Under the pieces are notes generated by a model, which made no database searches, was not told the origin of the DNA, and saw nothing but the letters and a program-made list of their open reading frames with translations. DNA of 64,000 nt from Sphingomonas sp. LaA6.9 (GTDB lineage Bacteria > Pseudomonadota > Alphaproteobacteria > Sphingomonadales > Sphingomonadaceae), in the NCBI RefSeq assembly GCF_022601895.1, contig NZ_JAKVIO010000021.1, forward strand, positions 1 through 64,000, given 5' to 3'. Made by a program: the position numbers and the translations under genes. This document shows, one piece after another, positions 8,852 to 15,972 of the stretch (positions within the stretch are counted from its first letter, which is position 1; every line of letters begins with the position of its first letter).

Positions 8852-9502
8852 TCAGGGCTGGACGATACTGTTGCGCACCGCATAGCGGACCAGTTCCGCT
8901 GCGGTCTTCAGCTTGAGCTTGTGCATCGTCGCTGCGCGGTGGGTCTCCACGGTCTTCACGCTGATCGATAGAAGACTTGCGATCTCCTTGTTGATCTTGC
9001 CTTCCGCAATGAGCTGAACGACTTCGCGCTCGCGCGGTGTCAAAACGGCGGTATCGAAGGACGCCGTATCGCGTTGCAAAAAATGATCGAGCAGCGTTTC
9101 TGAAATAGCGCTCGAGAAATAGGGTTTGTGGGTTACCAATGCATCGACCGCGGCGATCAGATGTGCGCCGGGGTCGGATTTCAGCACGTAACCGCGCGCG
9201 CCCGCGTGCAGCACATCGACAAGAATATCGTCGCGATCGTGCATCGTGTAGATCAGGATTTCGATCTCGGGCAGTTCGCGCTTGAGCACACGCGTGAGGT
9301 CGAGGCCATTCATCAGGGGTAGCGAATAGTCGAGGATCGCGATGTCAGGCCGCATCTGAAGCGCCAGTTCGAGCGCGGAATGGCCATCGGCTGCCTCGGC
9401 CACGACTCGCCATTCCGGGCGCGCGTCCAGAAAGCTGCGCACGCCCTGGCGCATCGCGTCATGATCGTCTGCGATCAATATCCTGCGCAGCACATTGCCC
9501 AT
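8852..9502 (-). CDS. NarL/FixJ-family response regulator 1
   Basis: The 216-residue regulator has a receiver domain (ILIADDH acidic pair, phospho-Asp in AILDYSLP, Lys in VLKSD) and a LuxR-type helix-turn-helix (LTPREREVVQLIAEGKINKEI, then SVKTVETHRAA). Its DNA-binding domain is almost the same as that of the regulator at 11623; the recognition helix is identical. The start is 9502 or the adjacent ATG at 9505, after AAAGG. A CGGG box lies 75-91 nt upstream, suggesting autoregulation. It is probably a partner of the kinase at 7652. Confidence 0.92.
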   Translation of the reverse strand: MGNVLRRILIADDHDAMRQGVRSFLDARPEWRVVAEAADGHSALELALQMRPDIAILDYSLPLMNGLDLTRVLKRELPEIEILIYTMHDRDDILVDVLHAGARGYVLKSDPGAHLIAAVDALVTHKPYFSSAISETLLDHFLQRDTASFDTAVLTPREREVVQLIAEGKINKEIASLLSISVKTVETHRAATMHKLKLKTAAELVRYAVRNSIVQP

Positions 9503-9576
9503 CATTTCGCCTTTAGCGCCCGGACACGACGCGGCGCGGTATCTGGCCAATCATTGCTGACCGCTGCGAATGCGCA

Positions 9577-9593
9577 ATCGGGGAATACCCGAA
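9577..9593. promoter_or_regulatory. CGGG-box inverted repeat (regulator 1 / DUF1622)
   Basis: ATCGGG and CCCGAA with a GAATA spacer (CGGG-N5-CCCG). The site lies in the divergent region, 75-91 nt before regulator 1 and about 126-142 nt before the DUF1622 gene. A second palindrome, AGGGGA-GG-TCCCCT, follows at 9623-9636. Confidence 0.6.
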
Positions 9594-9718
9594 CATGATC
9601 CTAAAACACCGGCTGGTCGTATAGGGGAGGTCCCCTCTGTCGCCGGCTCTCCAGACAATGCCCGATGTGCGCGATGCCCGAATCGGGGCAAGCTCTACGC
9701 AAAGGGAGGTAGCTATCA

Positions 9719-10063
9719 ATGGAGGAAATACTCAAGCTTATCGCGTCAAATGCAGCACTTATGCTCGAGTTCACGGTTGTCGTGATCGTCGTCTATGGCG
9801 CGGCCGAGGCGCTGATCAGGGTGATCGTCCGGCTAGCGAGCCGGTCCGCGGCATCATGGTCGCGCCGCGCGATCTGGCTGCGTTTTGCCAGCTGGATCCT
9901 GCTCGCGCTCGAATTTGCGCTGGGGGCCGACATCATTCGTACGGCGGTAGCGCCGACATGGGACGATATCGGCAAGCTTGCCGCCATCGCAACGATCCGC
10001 ACGGGCCTCAGCTTTTTTCTGGGGCGCGATGTCGAGGAAGCCGAGACGCTGAAGGATCCGTGA
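9719..10063 (+). CDS. DUF1622 family membrane protein
   Basis: A 114-residue inner-membrane protein with hydrophobic spans at about 12-35 and 55-75, then the family-typical tail DIIRTAVAPTWDDIGKLAAIATIRTGLSFFL written here in part only: IIRTAVAPTWDDIGKLAAIA. DUF1622 proteins are small membrane proteins of unknown function. GGGAGG sits before the start. It is divergent from regulator 1, shares a CGGG box with it, and probably belongs to the same regulon. Confidence 0.85.
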   Translation: MEEILKLIASNAALMLEFTVVVIVVYGAAEALIRVIVRLASRSAASWSRRAIWLRFASWILLALEFALGADIIRTAVAPTWDDIGKLAAIATIRTGLSFFLGRDVEEAETLKDP

Positions 10064-10107
10064 GAGTCGCGACCATCCGAGCGCCCATGGGGATTTGCGC
10101 CAAGCGA

Positions 10108-10127
10108 TATCGGGAACAATCCCGATA
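10108..10127. promoter_or_regulatory. Perfect CGGG-box palindrome before DUF2092 operon
   Basis: TATCGGGA (10108-10115) and TCCCGATA (10120-10127) are perfect 8-base inverted repeats around ACAA. This is the best copy of the motif in the window and is used here as the reference. It lies 65-84 nt before the DUF2092 start codon. Confidence 0.75.
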
Positions 10128-10162
10128 GCATCGCGCGTCAATTGCTCCAGTCTGTCGCCGTT

Positions 10163-10179
10163 CGTGAAGCGGCTTCACG
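10163..10179. other. Leader palindrome of DUF2092 gene
   Basis: CGTGAAGC and GCTTCACG are perfect inverted repeats around a single G. They lie between the CGGG box and the ribosome binding site (GGAGG, 10182-10186). It could be a second operator or a 5' leader hairpin. Confidence 0.4.
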
Positions 10180-10191
10180 CTGGAGGACATA

Positions 10192-10974
10192 ATGCAACAG
10201 TCGAAATATCGGGGATCCGGGATAGCGTTGGGGCTCGTAAGCGCGCTGCTGCCCGCAGCCCTGTGGGCCCAGACCGCGCCGTCACCAGCCGCGACTGCCG
10301 CCGCGCCCGAACGGGATCCCGAAGCGATTGCGGCGCTAGAGCGCATGGGCGCGTCCTTGCGCAAGTTGACCAGCTTCACCGTGACCGGCGACGTGACGAC
10401 CGAAGAGGTGCTCGATACGGGGCAGAAGATCCAATATGCGGGCACCGTCGAGATCAAGGCGCGCAAGCCGGATCGCCTGCGACTGATATCCAATACCGAC
10501 CGCAAGAAGCGCGACTTTTTCTATGATGGAAAATCGCTCACGGTCTTCGCGCCCAGCCTCGGCTACTGGGCCACTGTCGAGGCGCCCCCGACGATCCGGG
10601 AGATGCTGACGCGCGCGAAGGAAAGGCATGATATCGAGCTGCCGCTCGCCGATCTCTTCGATCTCGGTCAGGATCCCACGCTGACGGCCAAACTGACCTC
10701 GGCGTTCAAGGTCGGCGTCGAACATATCGGCGGCTTGCCTTGCGAGCAGTATGCGATGCGCCAGCCCAATGTCGACTGGCAGATCTGGATCCGCGAGGGC
10801 GCGGACGCACTGCCGTGCAAGATGGTGATCACCTCGACCGAGGATCCCAGCATGCCGCAATATATCGCGACGATGAAGTGGAACACCACCGCGCCGATCG
10901 CCGATACCGACTTCGCGTTCAAGCCGCCGGAATCGGCGCGCAAGATCGTGATCGGCAGCGTGAATCCCAGGTGA
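10192..10974 (+). CDS. DUF2092 periplasmic protein (LolA-like fold)
   Basis: The 260-residue protein has a signal peptide ending near residue 27 (LWAQ). The DUF2092 pattern follows: LRKLTSFTVTGDVTTEEVL, then KPDRLRLISNTDRKKRDFFYDG. The family is related in fold to lipoprotein-carrier proteins of the LolA/LppX type, so lipid or lipoprotein handling at the envelope is a reasonable guess but unproven. Two cysteines (LPCEQ and LPCKM) may pair. It is followed after 10 bases by the Asn/Arg-repeat protein, so the two form an operon under the perfect CGGG box. Confidence 0.85.
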   Translation: MQQSKYRGSGIALGLVSALLPAALWAQTAPSPAATAAAPERDPEAIAALERMGASLRKLTSFTVTGDVTTEEVLDTGQKIQYAGTVEIKARKPDRLRLISNTDRKKRDFFYDGKSLTVFAPSLGYWATVEAPPTIREMLTRAKERHDIELPLADLFDLGQDPTLTAKLTSAFKVGVEHIGGLPCEQYAMRQPNVDWQIWIREGADALPCKMVITSTEDPSMPQYIATMKWNTTAPIADTDFAFKPPESARKIVIGSVNPR

Positions 10975-10984
10975 GGACGGGGCG

Positions 10985-11614
10985 ATGATCAGCAAATTCA
11001 CAAGCTCGACGCTTGGCTTCGTGAGCGGCCTGGCTCTGTCGTTGACGCCGATCGCGGCGTCGGCCGCCGACTTCGCGGGCGCACCGCCAATCGACCAGTC
11101 GGTAGCGGGCGCTGACCCGTATGCTGTCTTGGCATTCCAGCAGCGCGGTGGTGGCGGCACACGGACCAAGCCCAGCGGCGGGGCCCAGGGTGCCCGGACC
11201 AGCGGAAGCGCACAGACGCATGCGACGCCTCGCGCAGCCGGTGGCGGCGCCCAGAACCGACAGGTTCGGAGCGGCTCAAGCTCGAGCATCAATCACAGCA
11301 CCAACGCGAACCGCAACGTCAACCGCAACACCAATGTGAATCGCAACACCAACGTGAATCGCAACGTCAATGTCGATGTCGACAATGACTGGGGCAATGA
11401 CTGGGATGATCATCCCTTTGCGACCGCGGCGGCCGTGACGGCCGGGGTTGCGGTCACCGCGGCGGTGATCGGGTCGGTAACGCGGACGATCCCTCCCAGC
11501 TGCGGTACCGTCGTCGTCAACGGCCTCAGCTATTATCAGTGCGGGAGCACCTGGTATCAGCCGCAATATGCGGGGACCACGGTACAATATGTAGTCGTGA
11601 ATCCGCCGCAATAA
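10985..11614 (+). CDS. Secreted protein with Asn/Arg/Val repeats, unknown function
   Basis: A 209-residue exported protein with signal peptide to about residue 28 (ASAA). It has a Gly/Thr/Ser-rich low-complexity region at about 55-95. A repeat tract follows at about 105-130, built on N-x-N-R (NRNVNRNTNVNRNTNVNR). Then come an acidic stretch, a hydrophobic helix (about 142-165), and a short C-terminal domain with two cysteines (SCGTVV, YQCGST). The C-terminal domain resembles small secreted domains seen beside DUF2092 proteins. Function is unknown. It ends only 8 bases from the convergent stop of regulator 2. Confidence 0.7.
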   Translation: MISKFTSSTLGFVSGLALSLTPIAASAADFAGAPPIDQSVAGADPYAVLAFQQRGGGGTRTKPSGGAQGARTSGSAQTHATPRAAGGGAQNRQVRSGSSSSINHSTNANRNVNRNTNVNRNTNVNRNVNVDVDNDWGNDWDDHPFATAAAVTAGVAVTAAVIGSVTRTIPPSCGTVVVNGLSYYQCGSTWYQPQYAGTTVQYVVVNPPQ

Positions 11615-11622
11615 CCGCGCCG

Positions 11623-12270
11623 TCAGGCCTGGACGATATTGTTCCTGACCGCATAGCGGACGAGCTCGGCGGTGGTCTTGAGCTTGAGCTTGTTCATCGA
11701 TGCCGCGCGGTGCGTTTCGACGGTCTTGACGCTGATACTGAGGATGTGGCCGATTTCCTTGTTGATCCGGCCTTCGGCAATCAACTGGACGACTTCGCGC
11801 TCGCGCTGCGTCAGCGTGGTGCCATCCGACAGGCCATTCGCCTCGAGGAAGCGATGAAGCAGGGTTTCGGAAATGGCTCCGGAGAAATAGGGCCTGCGGA
11901 TAGCCAGTGCATCGATCGCCGCGAGCAGATGGCGCCCGGCATCAGATTTCAGCACGTAGCCGCGTGCGCCTGCGCGCAGCACCTCTGCGATGACGTCCTC
12001 CCGGTCATGCATGGTGTAGACGAGAATCTCGGTGCGCGGCATCTCGCGCTTCAACGCACGAGTGAGGTCAAGGCCGTTCAGCGCCGGCAGCGAGTAATCG
12101 AGCACCGCTATGTCCGGCTTGGTCTTGCGTGCGAGATCCAGAGCTTCATGACCGTCGGCCGCCTCGGCCACCACCTGCCAGTCGGCGCGGCTTTCGATCA
12201 GGTTCCTGACCCCCCGCCGCATCACTTCGTGATCGTCGGCGATGAGTATGCGGCGTTGTGGCGTCGCCAT
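11623..12270 (-). CDS. NarL/FixJ-family response regulator 2 (paralogue of regulator 1)
   Basis: This 215-residue regulator matches the one at 8852 along its whole length. It has ILIADDH, phospho-Asp in AVLDYSLP, YVLKSD and the LuxR-type DNA-binding domain with the same helix SVKTVETHRAA. The two differ at only about seven positions over the last 46 residues, so they should bind the same DNA. GGGGA 5 nt before ATG 12270 decides the start; an in-frame Met at 12285 lacks it. Two CGGG boxes lie upstream. The pair looks like an old duplication kept on both sides of the DUF1622-DUF2092 genes. Confidence 0.92.
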   Translation of the reverse strand: MATPQRRILIADDHEVMRRGVRNLIESRADWQVVAEAADGHEALDLARKTKPDIAVLDYSLPALNGLDLTRALKREMPRTEILVYTMHDREDVIAEVLRAGARGYVLKSDAGRHLLAAIDALAIRRPYFSGAISETLLHRFLEANGLSDGTTLTQREREVVQLIAEGRINKEIGHILSISVKTVETHRAASMNKLKLKTTAELVRYAVRNNIVQA

Positions 12271-12343
12271 GCATTTCCCCAACATGATCCGCCGCCTCGA
12301 ACCGCGACACGAGGCATCATAACGCCTCCCTCCGACAATCCCA

Positions 12344-12358
12344 TCCGGGTAAACCCTG
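12344..12358. promoter_or_regulatory. Degenerate CGGG box, proximal, regulator 2
   Basis: TCCGGGTAAACCCTGA is a weaker copy with shortened spacing, 74-88 nt before regulator 2. Spacing to the start matches the better boxes. Confidence 0.4.
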
Positions 12359-12444
12359 AGGGGGATCGCGGACAAGTACGGGGGTCTGGCGCCCGAAATC
12401 CACGTCCTTCGCAGTGCGGGCCGGCAGGTTCCTTGACGCCTCGC

Positions 12445-12461
12445 CCGGATAATTCCCGATA
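12445..12461. promoter_or_regulatory. CGGG box, distal, regulator 2
   Basis: CCGG and CCCGATA are separated by six AT-rich bases; the right arm is a perfect TCCCGATA. It lies about 175-190 nt before regulator 2. Confidence 0.5.
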
Positions 12462-12496
12462 TTCCGATGGAGCGCGACCCGGTAGCAGGGGGAGCG

Positions 12497-13417
12497 CTAA
12501 TTGACGAAGACCGTCTTCCAGTCGCGCTTCATGCTGACCAGCGTGATGCCATATTCATCCGCTTTGTCGAGTGCTTCGGCGAGCGGGCTCAGGCGGAAAT
12601 CGCGGTCATAGGCGAATTCTCGCTCGGCATCGTCGTGATGGATGAGCAGCGCGAGCCGCGGGCCTTCTCCCGTCTTCGCATAGCGCAGCATGGCGAGGTC
12701 GCCGTCGGAATTTCCGAAGGCAAGGATCGGGCGACGCCCTATATGCAGGCCAATATTGGCGGGCTTGACCTCGCGATCGTCGAAACTGTTGAGTTCCGAT
12801 TCCTTCACAAGCACTGCGCGCCCGTCCCGCATCTCGAAGCGCAGCTTGACGCTCGATCCGATCACTTGCTCGGGCGGGATGCCGTAGATCCGCTCAGTAA
12901 CGTTGCGCATGAGATCGATGCCGCCGCCCGAGACGATGAAGGTCTTGAATCGGTTGGCACGCAGATAGTCGAGCAACTCGATCTGGGGCTGATAGGTGCA
13001 GTGCGCGAACAGCCGGTCGAGCCTGGGATGCCTGGCAGTGGCAAACCAGTCCGTCGCGATCCGCGCGAACTCCTCGGTCGTGACCCCGGCGTGCGTGGCG
13101 AAAGCCATTTCGAACACCGCCTGCTTGCCCAGATCGTGGATCGTCTTGAAGTCGTGCTCGAGAAACGCCTTGAAGGGCTGGCGTTCACGCATGCCCGGAT
13201 CCTTCTCCGCAAGCTCGGCGAGCCGGGCCTGCGCGAAAAAGACCTGGATCTGCACAGGCTGTTCGCACCAGAGCGTGCCGTCGTTATCGAATGTGGCGAT
13301 GCGTTCGGCGGGCGGCATGAAATCAGCGCCGCCTTCTGTTGTAACGCGCGCAACGAAATCGAGGATCGCGGCGCGCGCCGGACCGTCGTTCCAGGAAGGA
13401 AGTACATCGCCGGTCAT
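12497..13417 (-). CDS. HAD-family phosphatase (phosphoserine-phosphatase-like)
   Basis: A 306-residue HAD hydrolase with motif I ATFDNDGTLW (nucleophile Asp, DxDGT), motif II FIVSGGG, and motif IV AFGNSDGDLAML. It also has the helical cap typical of SerB-like HADs. No signal peptide is visible from the chosen start. The ATG at 13417 overlaps the stop of the PAP2 gene (ATGA), so the two are translationally coupled; longer in-frame starts would run deep into that gene. A cytoplasmic phosphatase paired with an exported one suggests joint handling of a phosphorylated compound. The substrate is unknown. Confidence 0.85.
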   Translation of the reverse strand: MTGDVLPSWNDGPARAAILDFVARVTTEGGADFMPPAERIATFDNDGTLWCEQPVQIQVFFAQARLAELAEKDPGMRERQPFKAFLEHDFKTIHDLGKQAVFEMAFATHAGVTTEEFARIATDWFATARHPRLDRLFAHCTYQPQIELLDYLRANRFKTFIVSGGGIDLMRNVTERIYGIPPEQVIGSSVKLRFEMRDGRAVLVKESELNSFDDREVKPANIGLHIGRRPILAFGNSDGDLAMLRYAKTGEGPRLALLIHHDDAEREFAYDRDFRLSPLAEALDKADEYGITLVSMKRDWKTVFVN

Positions 13418-14238
13418 GGTGTGGCGAGCGAGGCCGTTTCCGCCACGCAATCCGTGGTCGGTTTGCTGCCTGCCTGTTTCGCCGCCGCGACTTCGGTGCG
13501 GGCGGCGTCGAGATCGGCGCGGAAGGCGGGATCGGCGTGCAGGCGGGAGACCGTGGCTGATGCGATGGCGCGGCCCGCCTCGACGTCGCTCTGCCAATGC
13601 GCGTCACAGACCACGCGGCTCAGCCCGAAATCGCGTCCGCGCTGGTAGAGCGCGTCGGCGCGGTCGGGATTGAGCTCCGCGAGCACCAGCGCGAAGCCCC
13701 AGCCGAGCGCGCTGTGCCCCGACGGATAGGATCCGTCGCCGCGCAGCAGCGCCTCGTCCTTGGGGTAACACGTGACCGCCTTGTGCACGACGAAGGGCCG
13801 CGTGCGATTATATTTGTTCTTGGCGCCGTAGGTGGACAGGCCAACGTCGATCAGCATCCGGCCCATGAGCGAGTAGAGCCTGGGCGTCGCCGCTTTCGTG
13901 ATCGCAAAACCCATCGCGCAGGAGAAGTCGTCGGGGATCTCGGGGAAGCCGATCACAGCGTCGCTTGCGGCGCGCGCAAAGCGCGGCGTTCCGCGTAGTT
14001 TGATCGCAGCACGCCGGGCTTCCTCGTCGCGCTGCATCGCGGCCGATCCCGGCGCCGGCGGGGGCGGCAGCAAAGCGAGGCTGTCCGGCAGCGCCGCGCG
14101 CGGCAGATAGCCCGGCGGCAGCTTCATCTTGTCGACGGCGGTCGGATTGGCGGCGGAGCCCCCCTGTTCCTGCGCGGATGAGGCGCCCTGCAGCGCCAGA
14201 AATGCCGCGGCACATGTTGCAATGCTCCCTCGTCGCAT
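13414..14238 (-). CDS. Exported PAP2 / class A acid phosphatase
   Basis: The 274-residue protein has a signal peptide (to about residue 23, SSAQ). It carries all three PAP2 signatures: KYNRTRPF (K-x6-RP), SYPSGHSALGW (PSGH) and SRVVCDAHWQSD (SR-x5-H-x3-D). It matches class A non-specific acid phosphatases of the PhoN type in length and order of motifs, acting in the periplasm on phosphomonoesters. GGAGGAAAG two bases before ATG 14238 fixes the start. It lies between DUF3313 upstream and the HAD phosphatase downstream in one operon. Confidence 0.92.
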   Translation of the reverse strand: MRRGSIATCAAAFLALQGASSAQEQGGSAANPTAVDKMKLPPGYLPRAALPDSLALLPPPPAPGSAAMQRDEEARRAAIKLRGTPRFARAASDAVIGFPEIPDDFSCAMGFAITKAATPRLYSLMGRMLIDVGLSTYGAKNKYNRTRPFVVHKAVTCYPKDEALLRGDGSYPSGHSALGWGFALVLAELNPDRADALYQRGRDFGLSRVVCDAHWQSDVEAGRAIASATVSRLHADPAFRADLDAARTEVAAAKQAGSKPTTDCVAETASLATP

Positions 14239-14257
14239 GACTTTCCTCCATCGCAAC

Positions 14258-14289
14258 GGCGCCGGGCCGAGGAGCGGCGGCCCGGCGCC
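14258..14289 (-). other. GC-rich hairpin between DUF3313 and PAP2 genes
   Basis: An 11-base perfect stem (14258-14268 with 14279-14289) closes a ten-base loop. With no T run it may be an RNA-processing or stabilising element, or a weak terminator, inside the operon. Confidence 0.45.
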
Positions 14290-14319
14290 TCCGGTCAACT
14301 CGCGGCCGCAACGCTCGCG

Positions 14320-15021
14320 TTATTTCTTCAACGGCTGCGCCTCAGCGTCGATGGGAGACAGCGCCTTGAGCTCGGTGAGGCCGTTGGCGCTTGCCTTTGC
14401 CCAGCTGCCAAAGGCTTGTTCGAAATCGGCACGATTGCTGACGCTGGTCCGTCGCAGCATGAAGGAATTGTCGCCAATGTCCTGCCGGTCGATCGCGCGC
14501 CCCAGTATCGCGCCCGTCACCGAGTCGCGGACCTCGATCACGACCGTCGCCTCGCCGGCTTCGCGCGAATAGGTCCGGCTCCGCCCAGCCGTCATCATGT
14601 CGGGTGCGGAGACCGAGAGGTTGATCACCGCCGTCCTCAGTCTGAGCACGTCAGGACCGGGCTCGGTGACCATCTGATAGCCTGCGCCGGTATAGGCTTT
14701 GGCAAAGATGCTCTCGAAGCCGGTCTTGGCGTTCTGGAGGATTTCCTGCGCGTCCTTGTCGCTGATGCGCTGCGACAGCGTCATCGTCGAGCTGTTATAG
14801 TCCCTCAGCCAGTTCTTCTGGAAGGCGACCTCGGTCGGGTCCATCATCACCTTGGTGTAGGCGCGGAAATCGGCGCCCGGCAAAAGATAGACCTCGTCCA
14901 TGCGCTTGCCCTTGACCCGGTGCAGACTGTCCCAGGTGTCGGGGGCCTTGGCTGCGAGCGGCGGCATCGCAATTGAGATCATCGCTGCGCCGCAGAGTAT
15001 CGTCTTGAATCGGTTGGCCAT
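14320..15021 (-). CDS. DUF3313 family exported protein
   Basis: This 233-residue protein has a signal peptide (LCGAAMISIAMPPLAAKA). The DUF3313 pattern follows, including a GADFRAYTKVMMDPTEVAF segment and a beta-rich core with VIEVRDSVTGAILGRAIDR. DUF3313 proteins are envelope proteins, often lipoproteins, related to YajG-like folds. Here the signal region has a Cys but no convincing lipobox. ATG 15021 follows GGTGA at 5 nt; a Met at 15033 is also possible. A CGGG box lies 59-78 nt before the start. It is the first gene of the DUF3313-PAP2-HAD operon. Confidence 0.82.
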   Translation of the reverse strand: MANRFKTILCGAAMISIAMPPLAAKAPDTWDSLHRVKGKRMDEVYLLPGADFRAYTKVMMDPTEVAFQKNWLRDYNSSTMTLSQRISDKDAQEILQNAKTGFESIFAKAYTGAGYQMVTEPGPDVLRLRTAVINLSVSAPDMMTAGRSRTYSREAGEATVVIEVRDSVTGAILGRAIDRQDIGDNSFMLRRTSVSNRADFEQAFGSWAKASANGLTELKALSPIDAEAQPLKK

Positions 15022-15079
15022 GTCAGTCACCATCGGATAGCCTGGAAGGGCCTATCATCGCACAGCTATCGCGCGGGCA

Positions 15080-15099
15080 TATCGGGTGAAATCCCGATC
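15080..15099. promoter_or_regulatory. CGGG box before DUF3313 operon
   Basis: TATCGGGT-GAAA-TCCCGATC, with CGGG and CCCG six bases apart. It lies 59-78 nt before the DUF3313 start, the same arrangement as at DUF2092. Confidence 0.7.
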
Positions 15100-15159
15100 C
15101 GGCGGGGCGACTGGCAACGAACCGTGGCGAGCCGCCACTCGGGTCTGTCTCTGAGCTTT

Positions 15160-15177
15160 TCCGGGATAACCCCGATA
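15160..15177. promoter_or_regulatory. CGGG box before DUF202-FGE operon
   Basis: TCCGGGATAACCCCGATA, with CGGG and CCCG five bases apart. It lies about 97-114 nt before the DUF202 start and points to the divergent promoter of this region. Confidence 0.6.
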
Positions 15178-15273
15178 GGTCACGATGCCGAAATCGACGA
15201 TATTGGCCCCTCCTGATGTTCTGGAAGGTTGAGCGATGTCGAATGCGAACTTCCCGCCTGGCGAGCGTGCGCA

Positions 15274-15936
15274 ATGACTGACCGTGAGCCCGGCATACCG
15301 CCTCCAAAGCGCCCCGAGAGACCTGAGCGGTTTGCCGCAAAGCCCTTGCCGCGGATCCCCGATGTCAGTGGGCAAAGCGAGGGGGCGGCCTCGGTCGAAT
15401 ATTCGCGCTATCGCACCGGACTTTCACACCACAGAACCGAGATTTCCGAGCATCGCACCGACCTGTCCGAGTATCGGACCGACCTCTCCGGTTTCCGGAC
15501 CGATCTGTCGTCCGAGCGCACCGAGATGTCGATGAACCGGACCGGCATGTCGATCCAGCGCACGCGCATGAGCGCCGATCGCACGCTGATGTCGGTCATT
15601 CGTACATCGCTGTCGATGATCGCGTTCGGCTTTACGCTCTATCAGGTCTTTCAAAAGCTGCATGAGGCCGATGTGATCGTCGCCGGCGCCGCGCCCCGCA
15701 ATTTCGGACTGTCGCTGATCCTGCTTGGAATAGTGATCCTGGTCGGTGGCATCTGGCGGCACGTCCAGTTCGCGCGCGAAATGCGGCAGCATCGCGAACT
15801 CATGATCGGGCAGGGCCTGATCACTGGAAAGCGAAGCTATCCCGTTTCGGTCACGTTGATCGTGGCTATTGGCTTGATGCTTGTCGGTATCGCTGCGATC
15901 TTGAGCATAGCTTTCGGTTTCAACATGTTCGGCTAG
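15274..15936 (+). CDS. DUF202 membrane protein with RT-x-x-S heptad stalk
   Basis: The 220-residue protein opens with a Pro/Arg-rich segment. It continues with ten seven-residue units, each with Arg-Thr at fixed places and Ser four residues after the Arg (about residues 46-115). DUF202-type membrane spans follow: MIAFGFTLYQVF, LSLILLGIVILVGGI and VTLIVAIGLMLVGIAAI. The last unit, IRTSLSM, is the usual DUF202 entry motif. The repeated segment therefore looks like that motif copied outward, likely an amphipathic helix or coiled coil in the cytoplasm. I chose ATG 15274; a TTG at 15229 is in frame but its G-rich site is too close. It probably forms an operon with the FGE-like gene. Confidence 0.75.
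   Translation: MTDREPGIPPPKRPERPERFAAKPLPRIPDVSGQSEGAASVEYSRYRTGLSHHRTEISEHRTDLSEYRTDLSGFRTDLSSERTEMSMNRTGMSIQRTRMSADRTLMSVIRTSLSMIAFGFTLYQVFQKLHEADVIVAGAAPRNFGLSLILLGIVILVGGIWRHVQFAREMRQHRELMIGQGLITGKRSYPVSVTLIVAIGLMLVGIAAILSIAFGFNMFG
15409..15618 (+). repeat. Ten degenerate 21-bp tandem units inside DUF202 gene
   Basis: Ten in-frame 21-base units encode the heptads of the DUF202 stalk (for example HRTDLSE, YRTDLSG, ERTEMSM). Arg-Thr and Ser codons are kept while other positions vary, which suggests protein-level selection rather than recent slippage. Confidence 0.8.
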
Positions 15937-15972
15937 CCATATGCGCAGCGCCGGCCACTTCAGGGAAAACGG

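Noticed and set aside
9623-9636. AGGGGA-GG-TCCCCT palindrome near the regulator 1 box
   Set aside because: Spacing and sequence do not match the CGGG box; kept only as a note in the neighbouring feature.
15409-15618. Regular 21-base repeats looking like a short CRISPR or satellite
   Set aside because: The repeats are in frame, have no spacers, and encode conserved heptads of the DUF202 protein.
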